From contig JBBDZM010000008.1 in NCBI GenBank assembly GCA_040900165.1, positions 1 to 22,159 on the forward strand: a DNA stretch of 22,159 nt, written 5' to 3'. The translations under genes and the position numbers were made by a program. The notes below the pieces were generated by a model, which worked only from the letters and a program-made list of their open reading frames with translations, was not told the DNA's origin and ran no database searches. Numbering within the stretch: the first letter of the stretch is position 1; each line of letters begins with the position of its first letter. The stretch is from BOKZ01 sp040900165 (GTDB lineage: Bacteria > Patescibacteriota > UBA1384 > 2-12-FULL-50-11). This document shows, piece by piece, positions 13,805-21,984 of the stretch.

Positions 13805-16486
13805 CTACTGTCTCTGTTTTTTAGCCCAGACCAAAAGCGAGCTAACGATTAGTTTGCGCAGCTCGTCAACAACGATAATCGACGAGGCGATAATAATCGC
13901 CACAATCAACGCATTGGCCGAAATCGGCACAGTTTGTAGTAGCGTTGATACCGCCGGCAAATAAACTGCCGCCATATGAAGAGCGACCGAAATTATCAGG
14001 GTGGCAATTAATAACTGGTTGCTAAGAAAGGGCATTTTAAAGACTGACCGGATATCGGAGCGGCTGTTGAGCAAGTTGAAGAGTTGGAAAAAGACAACTG
14101 TCGTTAGGGCGACCGTTCGGGCATACTCCACGCCGGCTGGCAGATAGGTTCGATAGACGATTATCGTCCCAACGGTCATAACCACCGTCAACAGCAACAT
14201 CCGAGCGAGGGTGCTGGCGCTAAGAAACGGCTCGTGGGGATGACGAGGCGGCCGTTTCATTAAGTTTTCTTCCGGCGGCTCAACGGTTAAGGCCATTGAG
14301 TTAACGCCGTCAGTTACTAAGTTTATCCACAAAATTTGCACCGCCACCAACGGCAGGGGCAGATCCAGCAGAACGGCGATAAATATAACGGCGATTTCAG
14401 CAAAGCTGGTCGAGACCAAAAAGAATATCGCTTTGCGCAAGTTTTCCCAGATCAGCCGACCTTGTTTGATTGCCTCAATAATCGCCGAGAAGCTGTCTTG
14501 GAGCAGAACCATATCGGAGGCCTCAATTGCCACGTCGGTACCAGCCCGACCCATCGCGATGCCGATATCGGCTTTTTTGAGCGCCGGCGCATCGTTAACG
14601 CCATCGCCGGTCATCGCCACAATCTGGCCGCTCTGCTGAAGTCGCTCAACGATCTGGAGTTTCTGCGACGGCGTCGCTCGGGAAATTACGGCCACTTTAT
14701 CGAGCTGTTTATGGCCCAGGTCATCGGCGTTGATAACCTCGCCGTAGTTAGCGATACCGGAGCGCCGGGCAATTGATTCGGCGGTTTTGAGATGGTCGCC
14801 AGTAACCATCAACACCCGTAGCCCGGCTTCGCTAGCGGTTTTCAATGCCGCAACGACATCGCTGCGAATTGGGTCGGTCATGGCGAAAAACCCCACAAAG
14901 GTCAGGTTTTTTGCCTGGCTCACTGATATATCAGCCGAACTCGGCAGATCAACGTAACCTAGTGCAACAACCCGATACCCTTGAGCGGCGTAGTTGTCGG
15001 CCGCCTGTTCTAGCTCCGAGTGACCGTCGTTGCTTAAACGCCGGGCAAGACCAGTGTTAGTGGTGGTTTTGGACGATAGGGCAAGGATTTTTTCCGGCGA
15101 ACCCTTGACAATCAGCCGGTTACCACCAGCAATTCGGTGGGCCGAAGCACTAAAACGCAGTGTTTGATCGAACGGTAACTCCATTACTTCTGGGCTGGTC
15201 TTTTCTTGCTCAAAGGCGTACCAACCGGCCTTAGCCGCCACCACCGCCAGGGCCGTTTCGGTCGGATCGGTCAGCTGTTTGATAGCGTCGTTTTTGAGAT
15301 CTTTGCGGTTAACACCGGTGCTAGTTGCCAAACTAGCCAATTGGAGGAGTAGTTTGGCCGGTTTTTCTTTATTGATCGCTACGTGTCGGTCATCCGCGTA
15401 GAAATCACCGGTCAACCGATAGCCCTCGCCGTCCACCCGGAATTCTTGGCCGGCACTGTAGATTTTTTCGACCGTTAATTTGCCTTCGGTAATCGTGCCA
15501 GTTTTATCGACGCAGACAACCGTCGCACTACCCAAAGTTTCGGCGGCTGAAAGCTTGCGGATTAGAGCGCCTTTTCTGAATACCCGCATCAACCCCACTG
15601 ACAGGGTAACGGTAATCGCCACTGGCAAGCCCTCTGGCACGATCGAAACCAGCAAGGAAATAGAAACCTTAACCAACTCCAGCGGCGCAATATTATTAGA
15701 GACACCAATGGCAATCAGCGCCGAAAGAAAGGCCACAGTCACGGCCAATAAGTACTTAGCGACCCGGCCAACTTGTTTCTCTAGGTTTTCCGGCACTTCT
15801 TTGACTTCGGCAACTTCCCGGGTAATTTTGCCGATCTCACTGCCCATCCCGGTTGCCACCACCACCGCCACTGCTTGGCCGCTAATTACTAGTGTTGAAC
15901 TATAAACCATATTCACTCGGTCAATCAACGGGGTTTGCTCGGCCACTGTCGATTCGTGTTTCTCGGCCGGTAACGACTCGCCGGTTAGGGTTGCTTGGTT
16001 AACTCGGAGATTTTTACTTTGAAGAATTCGGGCATCGGCCGGGACTCTGTCACCGGCCTCCAGCACGATAATATCGCCAGCTACTAACCCCCGAGCCGGG
16101 ATTTTCTGCTCGATTCCTTCACGAATTACCCGAGCTTGCGGCGAGAGGATTTGGCGCAGTTTGGCCATAACGTTCTCGGCTTTGCGCTCCTGCAAATAGC
16201 CAATGACGGCGTTTGCCACGATGACAGCACTTATTACCACCGCGTCTGTCCAGGCCCGTTGATACAAGCTAAAAACGTCCGCTAGTAACAAAATATAAAT
16301 TAGGGGGCTGTTAACTTGTCGCCAAAATACCTCAAATTTGGTCGGGCCAGTTTTAAATTTTAGTTCGTTCGAGCCGCCCCGGCGCAAGCGCAACTTTGCT
16401 TGCTCAGCGCTTAAACCGTGGGCTTCGTTGGTATGCAACTGCGCCAGTACCCTCTGCTTGGGCAGGGCATGAATTCGCTCAGTCAT
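13805..16486 (-). CDS. P-type ATPase, second paralogue (P2-type cation pump)
   Basis: 893 residues: N-terminal segment LSAEQAKLRLRRGGSNEL, actuator TGES (168-171), M4 PEGLP (284-288), phosphorylation site DKTGT (Asp327), KGSP in the nucleotide domain, TGDH and TGDGVND hinge motifs, M5 STSFAE and M6 WINLVTDG. It belongs to the same broad class as the pump at 9638-12301, but the M5 Asn of SERCA is Ser here (STSFAE against SCNLAE) and the residue after TDG is Val. Ion number or preference may therefore differ (Ca2+, Mn2+ or monovalent). The start at ATG 16486 has TATGCT 8 nt upstream and no Shine-Dalgarno. The receiver-domain gene follows 21 nt after the stop. Confidence 0.92.
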   Translation of the reverse strand: MTERIHALPKQRVLAQLHTNEAHGLSAEQAKLRLRRGGSNELKFKTGPTKFEVFWRQVNSPLIYILLLADVFSLYQRAWTDAVVISAVIVANAVIGYLQERKAENVMAKLRQILSPQARVIREGIEQKIPARGLVAGDIIVLEAGDRVPADARILQSKNLRVNQATLTGESLPAEKHESTVAEQTPLIDRVNMVYSSTLVISGQAVAVVVATGMGSEIGKITREVAEVKEVPENLEKQVGRVAKYLLAVTVAFLSALIAIGVSNNIAPLELVKVSISLLVSIVPEGLPVAITVTLSVGLMRVFRKGALIRKLSAAETLGSATVVCVDKTGTITEGKLTVEKIYSAGQEFRVDGEGYRLTGDFYADDRHVAINKEKPAKLLLQLASLATSTGVNRKDLKNDAIKQLTDPTETALAVVAAKAGWYAFEQEKTSPEVMELPFDQTLRFSASAHRIAGGNRLIVKGSPEKILALSSKTTTNTGLARRLSNDGHSELEQAADNYAAQGYRVVALGYVDLPSSADISVSQAKNLTFVGFFAMTDPIRSDVVAALKTASEAGLRVLMVTGDHLKTAESIARRSGIANYGEVINADDLGHKQLDKVAVISRATPSQKLQIVERLQQSGQIVAMTGDGVNDAPALKKADIGIAMGRAGTDVAIEASDMVLLQDSFSAIIEAIKQGRLIWENLRKAIFFLVSTSFAEIAVIFIAVLLDLPLPLVAVQILWINLVTDGVNSMALTVEPPEENLMKRPPRHPHEPFLSASTLARMLLLTVVMTVGTIIVYRTYLPAGVEYARTVALTTVVFFQLFNLLNSRSDIRSVFKMPFLSNQLLIATLIISVALHMAAVYLPAVSTLLQTVPISANALIVAIIIASSIIVVDELRKLIVSSLLVWAKKQRQ

Positions 16487-16494
16487 TACTTTTT

Positions 16495-16500
16495 AGCATA
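16495..16500 (-). promoter_or_regulatory. Leaderless -10 box of the second P-type ATPase
   Basis: TATGCT (minus strand, preceded by GG) ends 8 nt before ATG 16486. It is divergent from the promoter at 16507-16534. Confidence 0.45.
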
Positions 16501-16506
16501 CCGAAT

Positions 16507-16575
16507 TTGACCGACTTTAGCGGCGGTGTAGTATACGAATAGCGTTCGGTGCCGAGCGTGTACCTCTTTTGGAGG
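16507..16575 (+). promoter_or_regulatory. Promoter and strong Shine-Dalgarno of the NAGPA-type gene
   Basis: TTGACC (16507-16512), 16-nt spacer, TAGTAT (16529-16534). The leader is about 44 nt and carries GGAGGGGG from 16571, 9 nt before the ATG at 16585. This leadered design contrasts with the leaderless genes. Confidence 0.6.
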
Positions 16576-16584
16576 GGGAAATTT

Positions 16585-17202
16585 ATGCTAGCCACATTCA
16601 CACTGATTGCGGCTGCTTACGCCGCGCCCGGGCCCTTCCGGGCCGAATACGACTCTTTTGCAGCCGGGAAGCACCGGCTAGTTCCACTGCACGGCCGACG
16701 GACAATCCGGCAAGCTCAAGACGAGCTGGAGAAGCTCTTTCCTGGCCAAGTTGCCTTTGTCACGAACGGGGGCTACTTCGACACCAAGACCAAGGCGGCT
16801 GTCGACCTGGTTGTCATCAACAACAAGCTCATCTCCGGCTATCTATTTATTGGCCGGCCGATCCTGGCCTCTGGTGAAAGAAAAGCAACCATCTTCACCG
16901 GCAGCGGCGAGGTGCCGTATCGCAAGTGGGAGACCTACAAGGACATCGGTGGGTTCACCGAGGCACTGGCCGGCGATAACAGCGCCATTGAGCCAGAGCG
17001 CTACACCAATCGGCAGATTGTGGTAGTCCGTAACGGTACTTACCTGTTCATCCGGATGCAGAATGCTAATCAAAGTCGCTGCGACCGAGTGATTGAAGAG
17101 TGCGGTCTCAAGCTCGGCCAATTTCTTTTTTTAGACGGCGGCAGCTCGATGGACAGCGACACCGTTACGACCACCCAGCTGGGCGTGATTACCCTTCCGT
17201 AA
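16585..17202 (+). CDS. Secreted phosphodiester glycosidase-like (NAGPA/DUF2233) protein
   Basis: 205 residues from ATG 16585. A short N-terminal signal-like segment MLATFTLIAAAYAA (1-14) has no basic start, so export is probable but not certain. Two family signatures are visible: NGGYFD (61-66) and LDGGSSMD (183-190), typical of the NAGPA (phosphodiester alpha-N-acetylglucosaminidase) domain. In bacteria such domains act on exopolysaccharide or cell-wall glycan phosphodiesters, or are of unknown substrate. Two Cys (166, 173) could form a disulfide. An in-frame GTG at 16549 is rejected because GGAGG lies before 16585 and inside the longer version. A terminator follows. The enzyme may remodel surface glycans. 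Confidence 0.82.
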   Translation: MLATFTLIAAAYAAPGPFRAEYDSFAAGKHRLVPLHGRRTIRQAQDELEKLFPGQVAFVTNGGYFDTKTKAAVDLVVINNKLISGYLFIGRPILASGERKATIFTGSGEVPYRKWETYKDIGGFTEALAGDNSAIEPERYTNRQIVVVRNGTYLFIRMQNANQSRCDRVIEECGLKLGQFLFLDGGSSMDSDTVTTTQLGVITLP

Positions 17203-17209
17203 CCCGACC

Positions 17210-17245
17210 GACGGGTAAGCTCTGTGCTTACCCGTCTTTTCTTTT
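17210..17245 (+). terminator. Intrinsic terminator of the NAGPA-type gene
   Basis: An 11-bp perfect stem GACGGGTAAGC / GCTTACCCGTC with loop TCTGT, then TTTTCTTTT. Confidence 0.9.
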
Positions 17246-17513
17246 ACAGCGGCAGTATCTTTGGCCGGCAGGGACATTAATAGTGGCGGCGCGGCAGCAA
17301 GGAACTGGCCAATTAGCCACGTTCCGATTTTAGTAGGAAACCAGGGATTAAAATGTTGACTTTTGGCACAATATATGGTATGGTTCGAGCGCTGATACGC
17401 GGTATTGGTGGTCGTGATTGTACCGAACAATCAAACAAACCGTGCGCTGCCTTACGGTAGTGGCACAAACGGGCGGGATGTCACCCGGTGAAAGACATCA
17501 AGAGTACATTTAA
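17246..17513 (+). promoter_or_regulatory. Intergenic stretch with promoter and about 120-nt leader
   Basis: No gene is visible between 17203 and 17513. A consensus-like promoter, TTGACT (17356-17361), 17-nt spacer, TATGGT (17379-17384), would start RNA near 17391, giving an untranslated leader of about 120 nt before ATG 17514. I see no strong terminator and no riboswitch I recognise. A weak pairing CCGT / ACGG lies near 17441-17457. Confidence 0.55.
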
Positions 17514-18308
17514 ATGAACAAACCCTTAACATGGTGGGTCGGACTGACCCTCTTCGTCCTTGGCGGCCTAGCCGTCATTACGCCGCCGGAATACTATCCC
17601 GGTTGGTATCAACGAGTTTGGGGAGTCACACACCCCTACAAGACCGATGCGACTCTTCAAGAAAGGAAGGCGCCCGCGATTTTCGGCCAGATCTGGGTCG
17701 GTCGCGGTGAGAAAGGTGTCGGCGGTAACACCCGTCTCGAGTTCGAGCAACCAGCGCTTCGTAGAGAAGCAGCCGATGCCGACGCTCGCGTCGACGGCCG
17801 TGCCCGACACATGGGTTGGATGGGCCTAGTCGCCATGATCGGGCTGCTGCTGATGATCCTCGGATTTCGGCAGGAGGAGCGAGAGCGCGACGACCGTCGT
17901 TTCGAGCACCTGGGGCATCAGCCTCCGACGCCGAAAGATCAGTCGGCTCAACCGACCTTAGTGCTGGCCTCCGACAACCCAAGTAACCCGTTAGCCAGTG
18001 AGTCCCCGGACACGGACAAGCCACCGCTCGAGGCCGTCAATGACGACCCGGAGCCCAAATGGTGGCAGCGCCTCTTTGGGCGCAGCCGCCGTCACGACGA
18101 ACATCGCAGACAGCGGCACATGGTCGCTGCTCCTCCGGAGCCGATCAAGATCATCGTCGTCGTCGAGTCATTCGACGACAAAGATAAGTCGAAGGCACGA
18201 CACGTGCTGACGGCTGATCTGCCACCAATGACCGTTCACACGGTCAATGCTCACCTCAAGGTGGGTAGCGAGAACACAATCCAGCAGATGGATCTGGACG
18301 TTCACTAA
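17514..18308 (+). CDS. Unknown two-helix membrane protein with acidic/Pro linker
   Basis: 264 residues that I do not recognise. One helix at about 5-23, an outside loop with Trp/Tyr (PPEYYPGWYQRVWG), a second helix at 101-118, then a cytoplasmic tail. The tail holds a charged part (REERERDD), a Pro/Ser/Asp-rich linker (about 134-178), a Trp pair (KWWQRLFGRSRR) and a C-terminal segment of about 45 residues beginning IKIIVVVES that could be a small beta domain. The positive-inside pattern supports N-terminus inside. The start is the first ATG after a long leader, with no strong Shine-Dalgarno visible. The terminator at 18328 follows. The linker composition is unlike the neighbouring genes. Confidence 0.65.
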   Translation: MNKPLTWWVGLTLFVLGGLAVITPPEYYPGWYQRVWGVTHPYKTDATLQERKAPAIFGQIWVGRGEKGVGGNTRLEFEQPALRREAADADARVDGRARHMGWMGLVAMIGLLLMILGFRQEERERDDRRFEHLGHQPPTPKDQSAQPTLVLASDNPSNPLASESPDTDKPPLEAVNDDPEPKWWQRLFGRSRRHDEHRRQRHMVAAPPEPIKIIVVVESFDDKDKSKARHVLTADLPPMTVHTVNAHLKVGSENTIQQMDLDVH

Positions 18309-18327
18309 CGTTCAGGCAGTCTCTGGC

Positions 18328-18360
18328 GAGCGCAGGAATAAACCCCTGCGCTCTTTTTTA
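18328..18360 (+). terminator. Intrinsic terminator of the two-helix membrane protein gene
   Basis: A 9-bp stem GAGCGCAGG / CCTGCGCTC, loop AATAAACC, followed by TTTTTTA. Confidence 0.88.
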
Positions 18361-18417
18361 TTTTACTTCTGAGCAAAGATGCCCCGCAAAAAATGCCTGT
18401 GTCGCAGCTAATTTGGC

Positions 18418-18423
18418 TACAAT
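18418..18423 (+). promoter_or_regulatory. Leaderless -10 box of the VTT/DedA-like gene
   Basis: GGCTACAAT: TACAAT ends exactly 6 nt before ATG 18430. No clear -35 or Shine-Dalgarno. Confidence 0.5.
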
Positions 18424-18429
18424 GTCTGT

Positions 18430-18978
18430 ATGTTCGGTTTGCACAAGCACTGGCATTACCCCAATATCACGCTGCTTTTGATTAGCGTTGCCGTTACCGC
18501 TTGGCTGTTCTACAACGGCCATCTCGAAACTGTGACAGTCTCTTTTGGCACCCTCGGCTATATCGGTGTCTTTTTGGCCGGGATGATGTTTGTCTCCACC
18601 TTTACGATTCTGCCGGCCACCGCCATTTTGTTTGCCTTTGCCCAGGATTTGCCGGCTTTGCCGGTGGCTTTAACCGGCGCGGCTGGAGCGATGATTATGG
18701 ATTATCTGGCCTTTCGTTTTATCCGCGACCGGCTCTTGGCGGAACTAAACCCGTTTCTCAAAATGCTGCGGATTTACCGGCCGGTTAATATTTTGAAAAC
18801 GAAATATTTTGCCTGGCTGGCGCCGGTGGTTGGGGCGATCGTTGTAGCCTCGCCGCTGCCGGACGAACTCGGCCTAACCCTGCTGGGTCTAACGAAAATT
18901 TCGGCCGGGCGTTTCATCGCCCTGACGTTTGTGCTGAACTTTATTGGGATATTGTTGATTGCCTTGGCGGCACAATAA
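18430..18978 (+). CDS. VTT/DedA-like small membrane protein
   Basis: 182 residues with about five hydrophobic segments. The pattern of a small VTT (SNARE-associated/DedA) protein is visible: a Gly-rich membrane turn (ALTGAAGAMIMDYLAFRFIRDRL, where AGA-x-x-x-D-x-x-x-F/Y-x-x-x is typical), then SPLPDELGLTLLGLTKISAGRF, close to the family's P-x-P-x-E/D-x-G-x-x-x-x-G segment. DedA/VTT proteins are linked to lipid scrambling and membrane potential homeostasis; the exact role here is not known. It is shorter than typical DedA (about 200-220). A leaderless promoter precedes it and a palindrome follows. Confidence 0.68.
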   Translation: MFGLHKHWHYPNITLLLISVAVTAWLFYNGHLETVTVSFGTLGYIGVFLAGMMFVSTFTILPATAILFAFAQDLPALPVALTGAAGAMIMDYLAFRFIRDRLLAELNPFLKMLRIYRPVNILKTKYFAWLAPVVGAIVVASPLPDELGLTLLGLTKISAGRFIALTFVLNFIGILLIALAAQ

Positions 18979-18984
18979 AATTAA

Positions 18985-19004
18985 GGCCGCCCTTGCGGGC
19001 GGCC
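18985..19004. repeat. 20-bp hairpin repeat, copy 1
   Basis: GGCCGCCCTTGCGGGCGGCC, an 8-bp perfect stem with loop TTGC. An identical copy in the same orientation is at 21263-21282. No T-run follows here, so it is a weak terminator at best for the gene ending at 18978. Confidence 0.85.
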
Positions 19005-19094
19005 AGTTGTGGGGTTAACCACCCCGTTGGTCTAGTGTTGCCAAGCTCTGCCCTAGATAAGCGACCGAAGTCAACAAGGTCGCTGGGCATTTGG

Positions 19095-20876
19095 CTAGGA
19101 TTTTAAAATCGTTGCAGTGGCTTCTTCTATCTGGCATCGGTCACGTTGCAGGCTCGAGAAGTAATAGACCGACTCGAATAGCTTTTCACCGATACCATTG
19201 AATTTGAAAATACTCACCCAGTACGAAAAGGGATTGTGGGGTGGGGAGACATCGATTGGTGTGCCAAATTTATCGGTAATTTCGCTGCAAGGCTTTTTTA
19301 AGTCAGCGATTTGCTCCCGGTAGTTCTCGCTGACTTTGGCCAGGGTTCGATTTGGCTGGAAGGTGTAAGGCAAAAGCGCTGGAACCAGAAGATTATAGTC
19401 TGGGGACTCGGATATTTTTCTCTCTAACCAACCCGTGCGCACTCCCGAAATAAACATGCTGTTGACGTGGTACTCAATTTTCAAACTAGCGGTAATTCCC
19501 TCAGCGGGATTATGCAGATTTTTGACCAGTTCTTTTACCGCCAATTTTTCAGTTTCTGTAACGTCACTGGAAATAATTGCCTGAAGTAATTCAAGTGCTC
19601 TTTGTTTGATAGTGTTGGCAACAAGCGAAGTAATAATCGGCCCTTGGCTAGAACTAATTGCCTCCGCAACCGTGAGCACCTGAGAAACGCCAGCAATCGC
19701 TTCTGGCACATCGCCCTCACGGCGAAGTTGTTCGGCGTTTGTTAGCAAGAGCAAGCTTGCTACGGTAAGCCCCGAATATCTCATTACCGGGGCGTTAGCT
19801 ACGTCGCTTGCCGTTTTGTATATGCTCAAGTCGGCAAACCCAGGCTCCTGGAAAGAGAGCTTATTAGCGGCAGCTGAAAAAATCCTCAGAATTTCCGTTT
19901 TTTCAGCATCAGAGAGCTGTAATTTTTTATTCGGGATATCCCAGGATGATAATTCTTCGGCGATCGGTAAATTGACATTACTTAACCTGGCAACTGATTT
20001 TATCCTGCTTAGCGCCACCAGTTCCACGTACATGTTGTTACCGTCTGAAATCTCACGCTTTGGCAAATCCAGATCGGCATGCGACACAACTGGATCGTAA
20101 AGACCAGCTAAATTGGCAACAGTAAAAACGGTTAGTGCGGCCAATCCCCAGCGACGATTAACTTGACGACGTTTTAGAATTTTTTCGCGCATTTGTCGTA
20201 ACTGATCAGGGCTCATGTCGCTGGGTATTTGACGGCGAAAACGGAGCGGAAAAGCGTGATACCAACTGGCCACAGCGTACATAATCATCGGTGGTAGCAG
20301 GGTAAGAGCCATCACAAACCAGGGATCAAGTAGCGAGTAGGTTGTCGTACCCCCCGGGATGATGTTATCTACACCCGTAGATAAGCGAGCGAACTGAACC
20401 AAAAGAACGACTATCACACCTACCCCGGCCGTGGCGGCGGCCAATAAAATCCGACCAGTTGTTAAAAAACTTGCCAATATCGCCACAACACAGCTAGTGA
20501 TAATAAAAATTTCGCCAACTACCGTTACATCTGCCCCAACAATCTGCGATTGCATATACGCACCAGTCAGGAAACAAGCAAAAAATATAGCGCTAACAAA
20601 CCACCAGCTCGTAGCGCTGTATCTTGCCATCTGATTACCGGAGCCATCTCTGTGGAAATATTCACTAACGATGCTGCCCGGCAACCCCAGTAAGGCGTGG
20701 AGAAAAGTTTCCTTGAGGATATGGGAGTCATTCAGCTGTTGGGCTTCGGCGAGTTGGTCGCGAAAAAGCTGGAGCATATCACCGCCGTATTGTTGCTGAT
20801 GATTGGCAGGATAAAATTTAAGAGCCTTGCTGAAAATAACGGCATACCGCTCTGATTGAACCGATAAGTCCTTCAT
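19095..20876 (-). CDS. Large membrane protein, partner of the PadR regulator
   Basis: 593 residues. The N-terminus (FYPANHQQQYGGDMLQLFRDQLAEA, 21-45) has the pattern seen at the start of some PadR-linked permease proteins (YP..fR..Y..eM...F.D.L). Hydrophobic segments lie at about 92-110, 118-138, 143-163, 186-206 and 243-262. A soluble part of about 330 residues (265-593) follows. It is helical-looking with scattered Cys (533, 578) and no known motif that I can name. The start overlaps the PadR stop (ATGA), so translation is coupled. The likely role is a membrane sensor or permease controlled by PadR. Substrate is unknown. Confidence 0.68.
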   Translation of the reverse strand: MKDLSVQSERYAVIFSKALKFYPANHQQQYGGDMLQLFRDQLAEAQQLNDSHILKETFLHALLGLPGSIVSEYFHRDGSGNQMARYSATSWWFVSAIFFACFLTGAYMQSQIVGADVTVVGEIFIITSCVVAILASFLTTGRILLAAATAGVGVIVVLLVQFARLSTGVDNIIPGGTTTYSLLDPWFVMALTLLPPMIMYAVASWYHAFPLRFRRQIPSDMSPDQLRQMREKILKRRQVNRRWGLAALTVFTVANLAGLYDPVVSHADLDLPKREISDGNNMYVELVALSRIKSVARLSNVNLPIAEELSSWDIPNKKLQLSDAEKTEILRIFSAAANKLSFQEPGFADLSIYKTASDVANAPVMRYSGLTVASLLLLTNAEQLRREGDVPEAIAGVSQVLTVAEAISSSQGPIITSLVANTIKQRALELLQAIISSDVTETEKLAVKELVKNLHNPAEGITASLKIEYHVNSMFISGVRTGWLERKISESPDYNLLVPALLPYTFQPNRTLAKVSENYREQIADLKKPCSEITDKFGTPIDVSPPHNPFSYWVSIFKFNGIGEKLFESVYYFSSLQRDRCQIEEATATILKS

Positions 20877-21205
20877 ACCGACAGAACTTGGGGTTTGAAG
20901 TTCCTAACAAGTTTTTCCATCCGGGCTAACTCGCTTTTAACAACTAATCGGCCGGTTGAGCTAAGAATGTAGTAACGGCGGCGCTCGTCCGGACGAATAG
21001 CGGCTGGGTCTTTTTTGTGACCGACTTCTTTAATTAGTTTAGCCAATAGCAACCGTTTGATATTGGTATAAAGGGTTGCTGGACCAAGGTTAATCTCATC
21101 GTCTGACATTACCGAAACTTCTTTCATTATTGCGTAGCCGTGTTTTTCCCCCTCCGTTAGAGCCAGGAGAATATAGAGCGCTGGTGTGCCAATTGAGTCG
21201 TTCAT
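20873..21205 (-). CDS. PadR-family transcriptional regulator
   Basis: 110 residues, a PadR winged helix: GTPALYILLALTEGEKHGYAIMKEV (7-31) and the recognition region INLGPATLYTNIKRLLLAKLIKEV (38-61), then DERRRYYILSSTGR (73-86) and a short C-terminal helix. PadR proteins repress their own operon and respond to small molecules or antimicrobials. Control is visible: TTGACA, 18 nt, TAGTTT, then 6 nt to the ATG, with an inverted repeat inside the spacer. This predicts autorepression. The next gene overlaps its stop by 4 nt. Confidence 0.93.
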   Translation of the reverse strand: MNDSIGTPALYILLALTEGEKHGYAIMKEVSVMSDDEINLGPATLYTNIKRLLLAKLIKEVGHKKDPAAIRPDERRRYYILSSTGRLVVKSELARMEKLVRNFKPQVLSV

Positions 21206-21211
21206 AGTTCA

Positions 21212-21241
21212 AAACTACTATATCACATAGTGATATGTCAA
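21212..21241 (-). promoter_or_regulatory. PadR promoter with operator in the spacer
   Basis: Minus strand: -35 TTGACA (21241-21236), 18-nt spacer, -10 TAGTTT (21217-21212), 6 nt to ATG 21205. A perfect palindrome ATATCAC-ATA-GTGATAT occupies 21220-21236. A bound regulator would cover the spacer and part of the -35, blocking polymerase. This is a typical PadR-type operator by position, which fits the encoded protein. Confidence 0.72.
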
Positions 21242-21262
21242 GTGATGATATATAAGATAAGA

Positions 21263-21282
21263 GGCCGCCCTTGCGGGCGGCC
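21263..21282. repeat. 20-bp hairpin repeat, copy 2
   Basis: Identical to 18985-19004 and in the same orientation. It lies after the purQ stop and upstream of the PadR promoter. On the minus strand it is followed by TCTTATCTTAT, a weak U-tract, so it may end purQ transcription. Confidence 0.85.
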
Positions 21283-21291
21283 ATGAGTCGT

Positions 21292-21978
21292 CTAAGCGGC
21301 AAAGCCGTTACGTAGTATCTGGGCACAGAGTGGGTCTATTAGACGTGGCTTCACGCCACGCTCCGGATGCGGCATCATCCCCAAGACGTTGCCGGCCTCG
21401 TTCAAGACACCGGCGATTGCCATTTCGGAACCGTTCGGCGCCGAATTTGGGGTGACGGTCCCATCGCTCTCGCAGTACTGAAAGGCCGCACGGCGGTTCC
21501 AATCGCCATCGACAATCCCGTCAGGATCGACGAACCGGCCTTCGCCGTGAGCAATTGGGATACGGATCGGTCCGGTCAAACCCTTTGTCCAGCGACTCTT
21601 CCAGTTGATTGGCGTAAGCCAAACATCCTTACAGATGAATTTGCCTTCGGAGTTAGTCATCAATGCGCCTGGCAATATCCCGGCCTCACAGAGGATCTGG
21701 AAGCCGTTGCAAACACCGATAACCGGCTTACCGGTTAAGACATACTCCTTTAATGAATCGACAACTGGTGAAGTTGCTGCCGTCGCTCCTGCCCGCAGAT
21801 AATCGCCGAACGAAAACCCACCTGGCAGGAACAGACCGTCGTAACCGTCTAAGTCTGTTTGCTTGTGCCAGACATATTCCGAACGTAAGCCAAGCTCCCG
21901 CAAGACCCAAAGCGCGTCCTGGTCGCAGTTGGAACCAGGAAACTGGACCACGCCGATCAGCCGTGAGTTAAGGTTCAT
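21292..21978 (-). CDS. purQ: Phosphoribosylformylglycinamidine synthase, glutaminase subunit
   Basis: 228 residues, a class I glutamine amidotransferase that supplies ammonia for step 4 of purine synthesis. Visible features: PGSNCDQD near the N-terminus, LPGGFSFGDYLRAG (51-64), nucleophile Cys90 in GVCNGFQ, and the His204/Glu206 pair in MPHPER. Length matches bacterial PurQ (about 220-235). The synthetase subunit PurL and PurS are not in this window and may lie upstream beyond 22159. TACAAC lies 6 nt before the ATG, a predicted leaderless promoter. De novo purine synthesis is unusual for very reduced CPR genomes. Confidence 0.96.
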   Translation of the reverse strand: MNLNSRLIGVVQFPGSNCDQDALWVLRELGLRSEYVWHKQTDLDGYDGLFLPGGFSFGDYLRAGATAATSPVVDSLKEYVLTGKPVIGVCNGFQILCEAGILPGALMTNSEGKFICKDVWLTPINWKSRWTKGLTGPIRIPIAHGEGRFVDPDGIVDGDWNRRAAFQYCESDGTVTPNSAPNGSEMAIAGVLNEAGNVLGMMPHPERGVKPRLIDPLCAQILRNGFAA

Positions 21979-21984
21979 AGTTTT

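Noticed and set aside
16549..16584. Upstream GTG start for the NAGPA-type gene
   Set aside because: The strong GGAGG site lies inside this extension and serves ATG 16585, and the extension would bury the signal-like segment.
17391..17513. c-di-GMP or other known riboswitch in the leader, given the cyclase in the window
   Set aside because: No recognisable c-di-GMP aptamer core or expression platform is visible, so only an unexplained leader is claimed.
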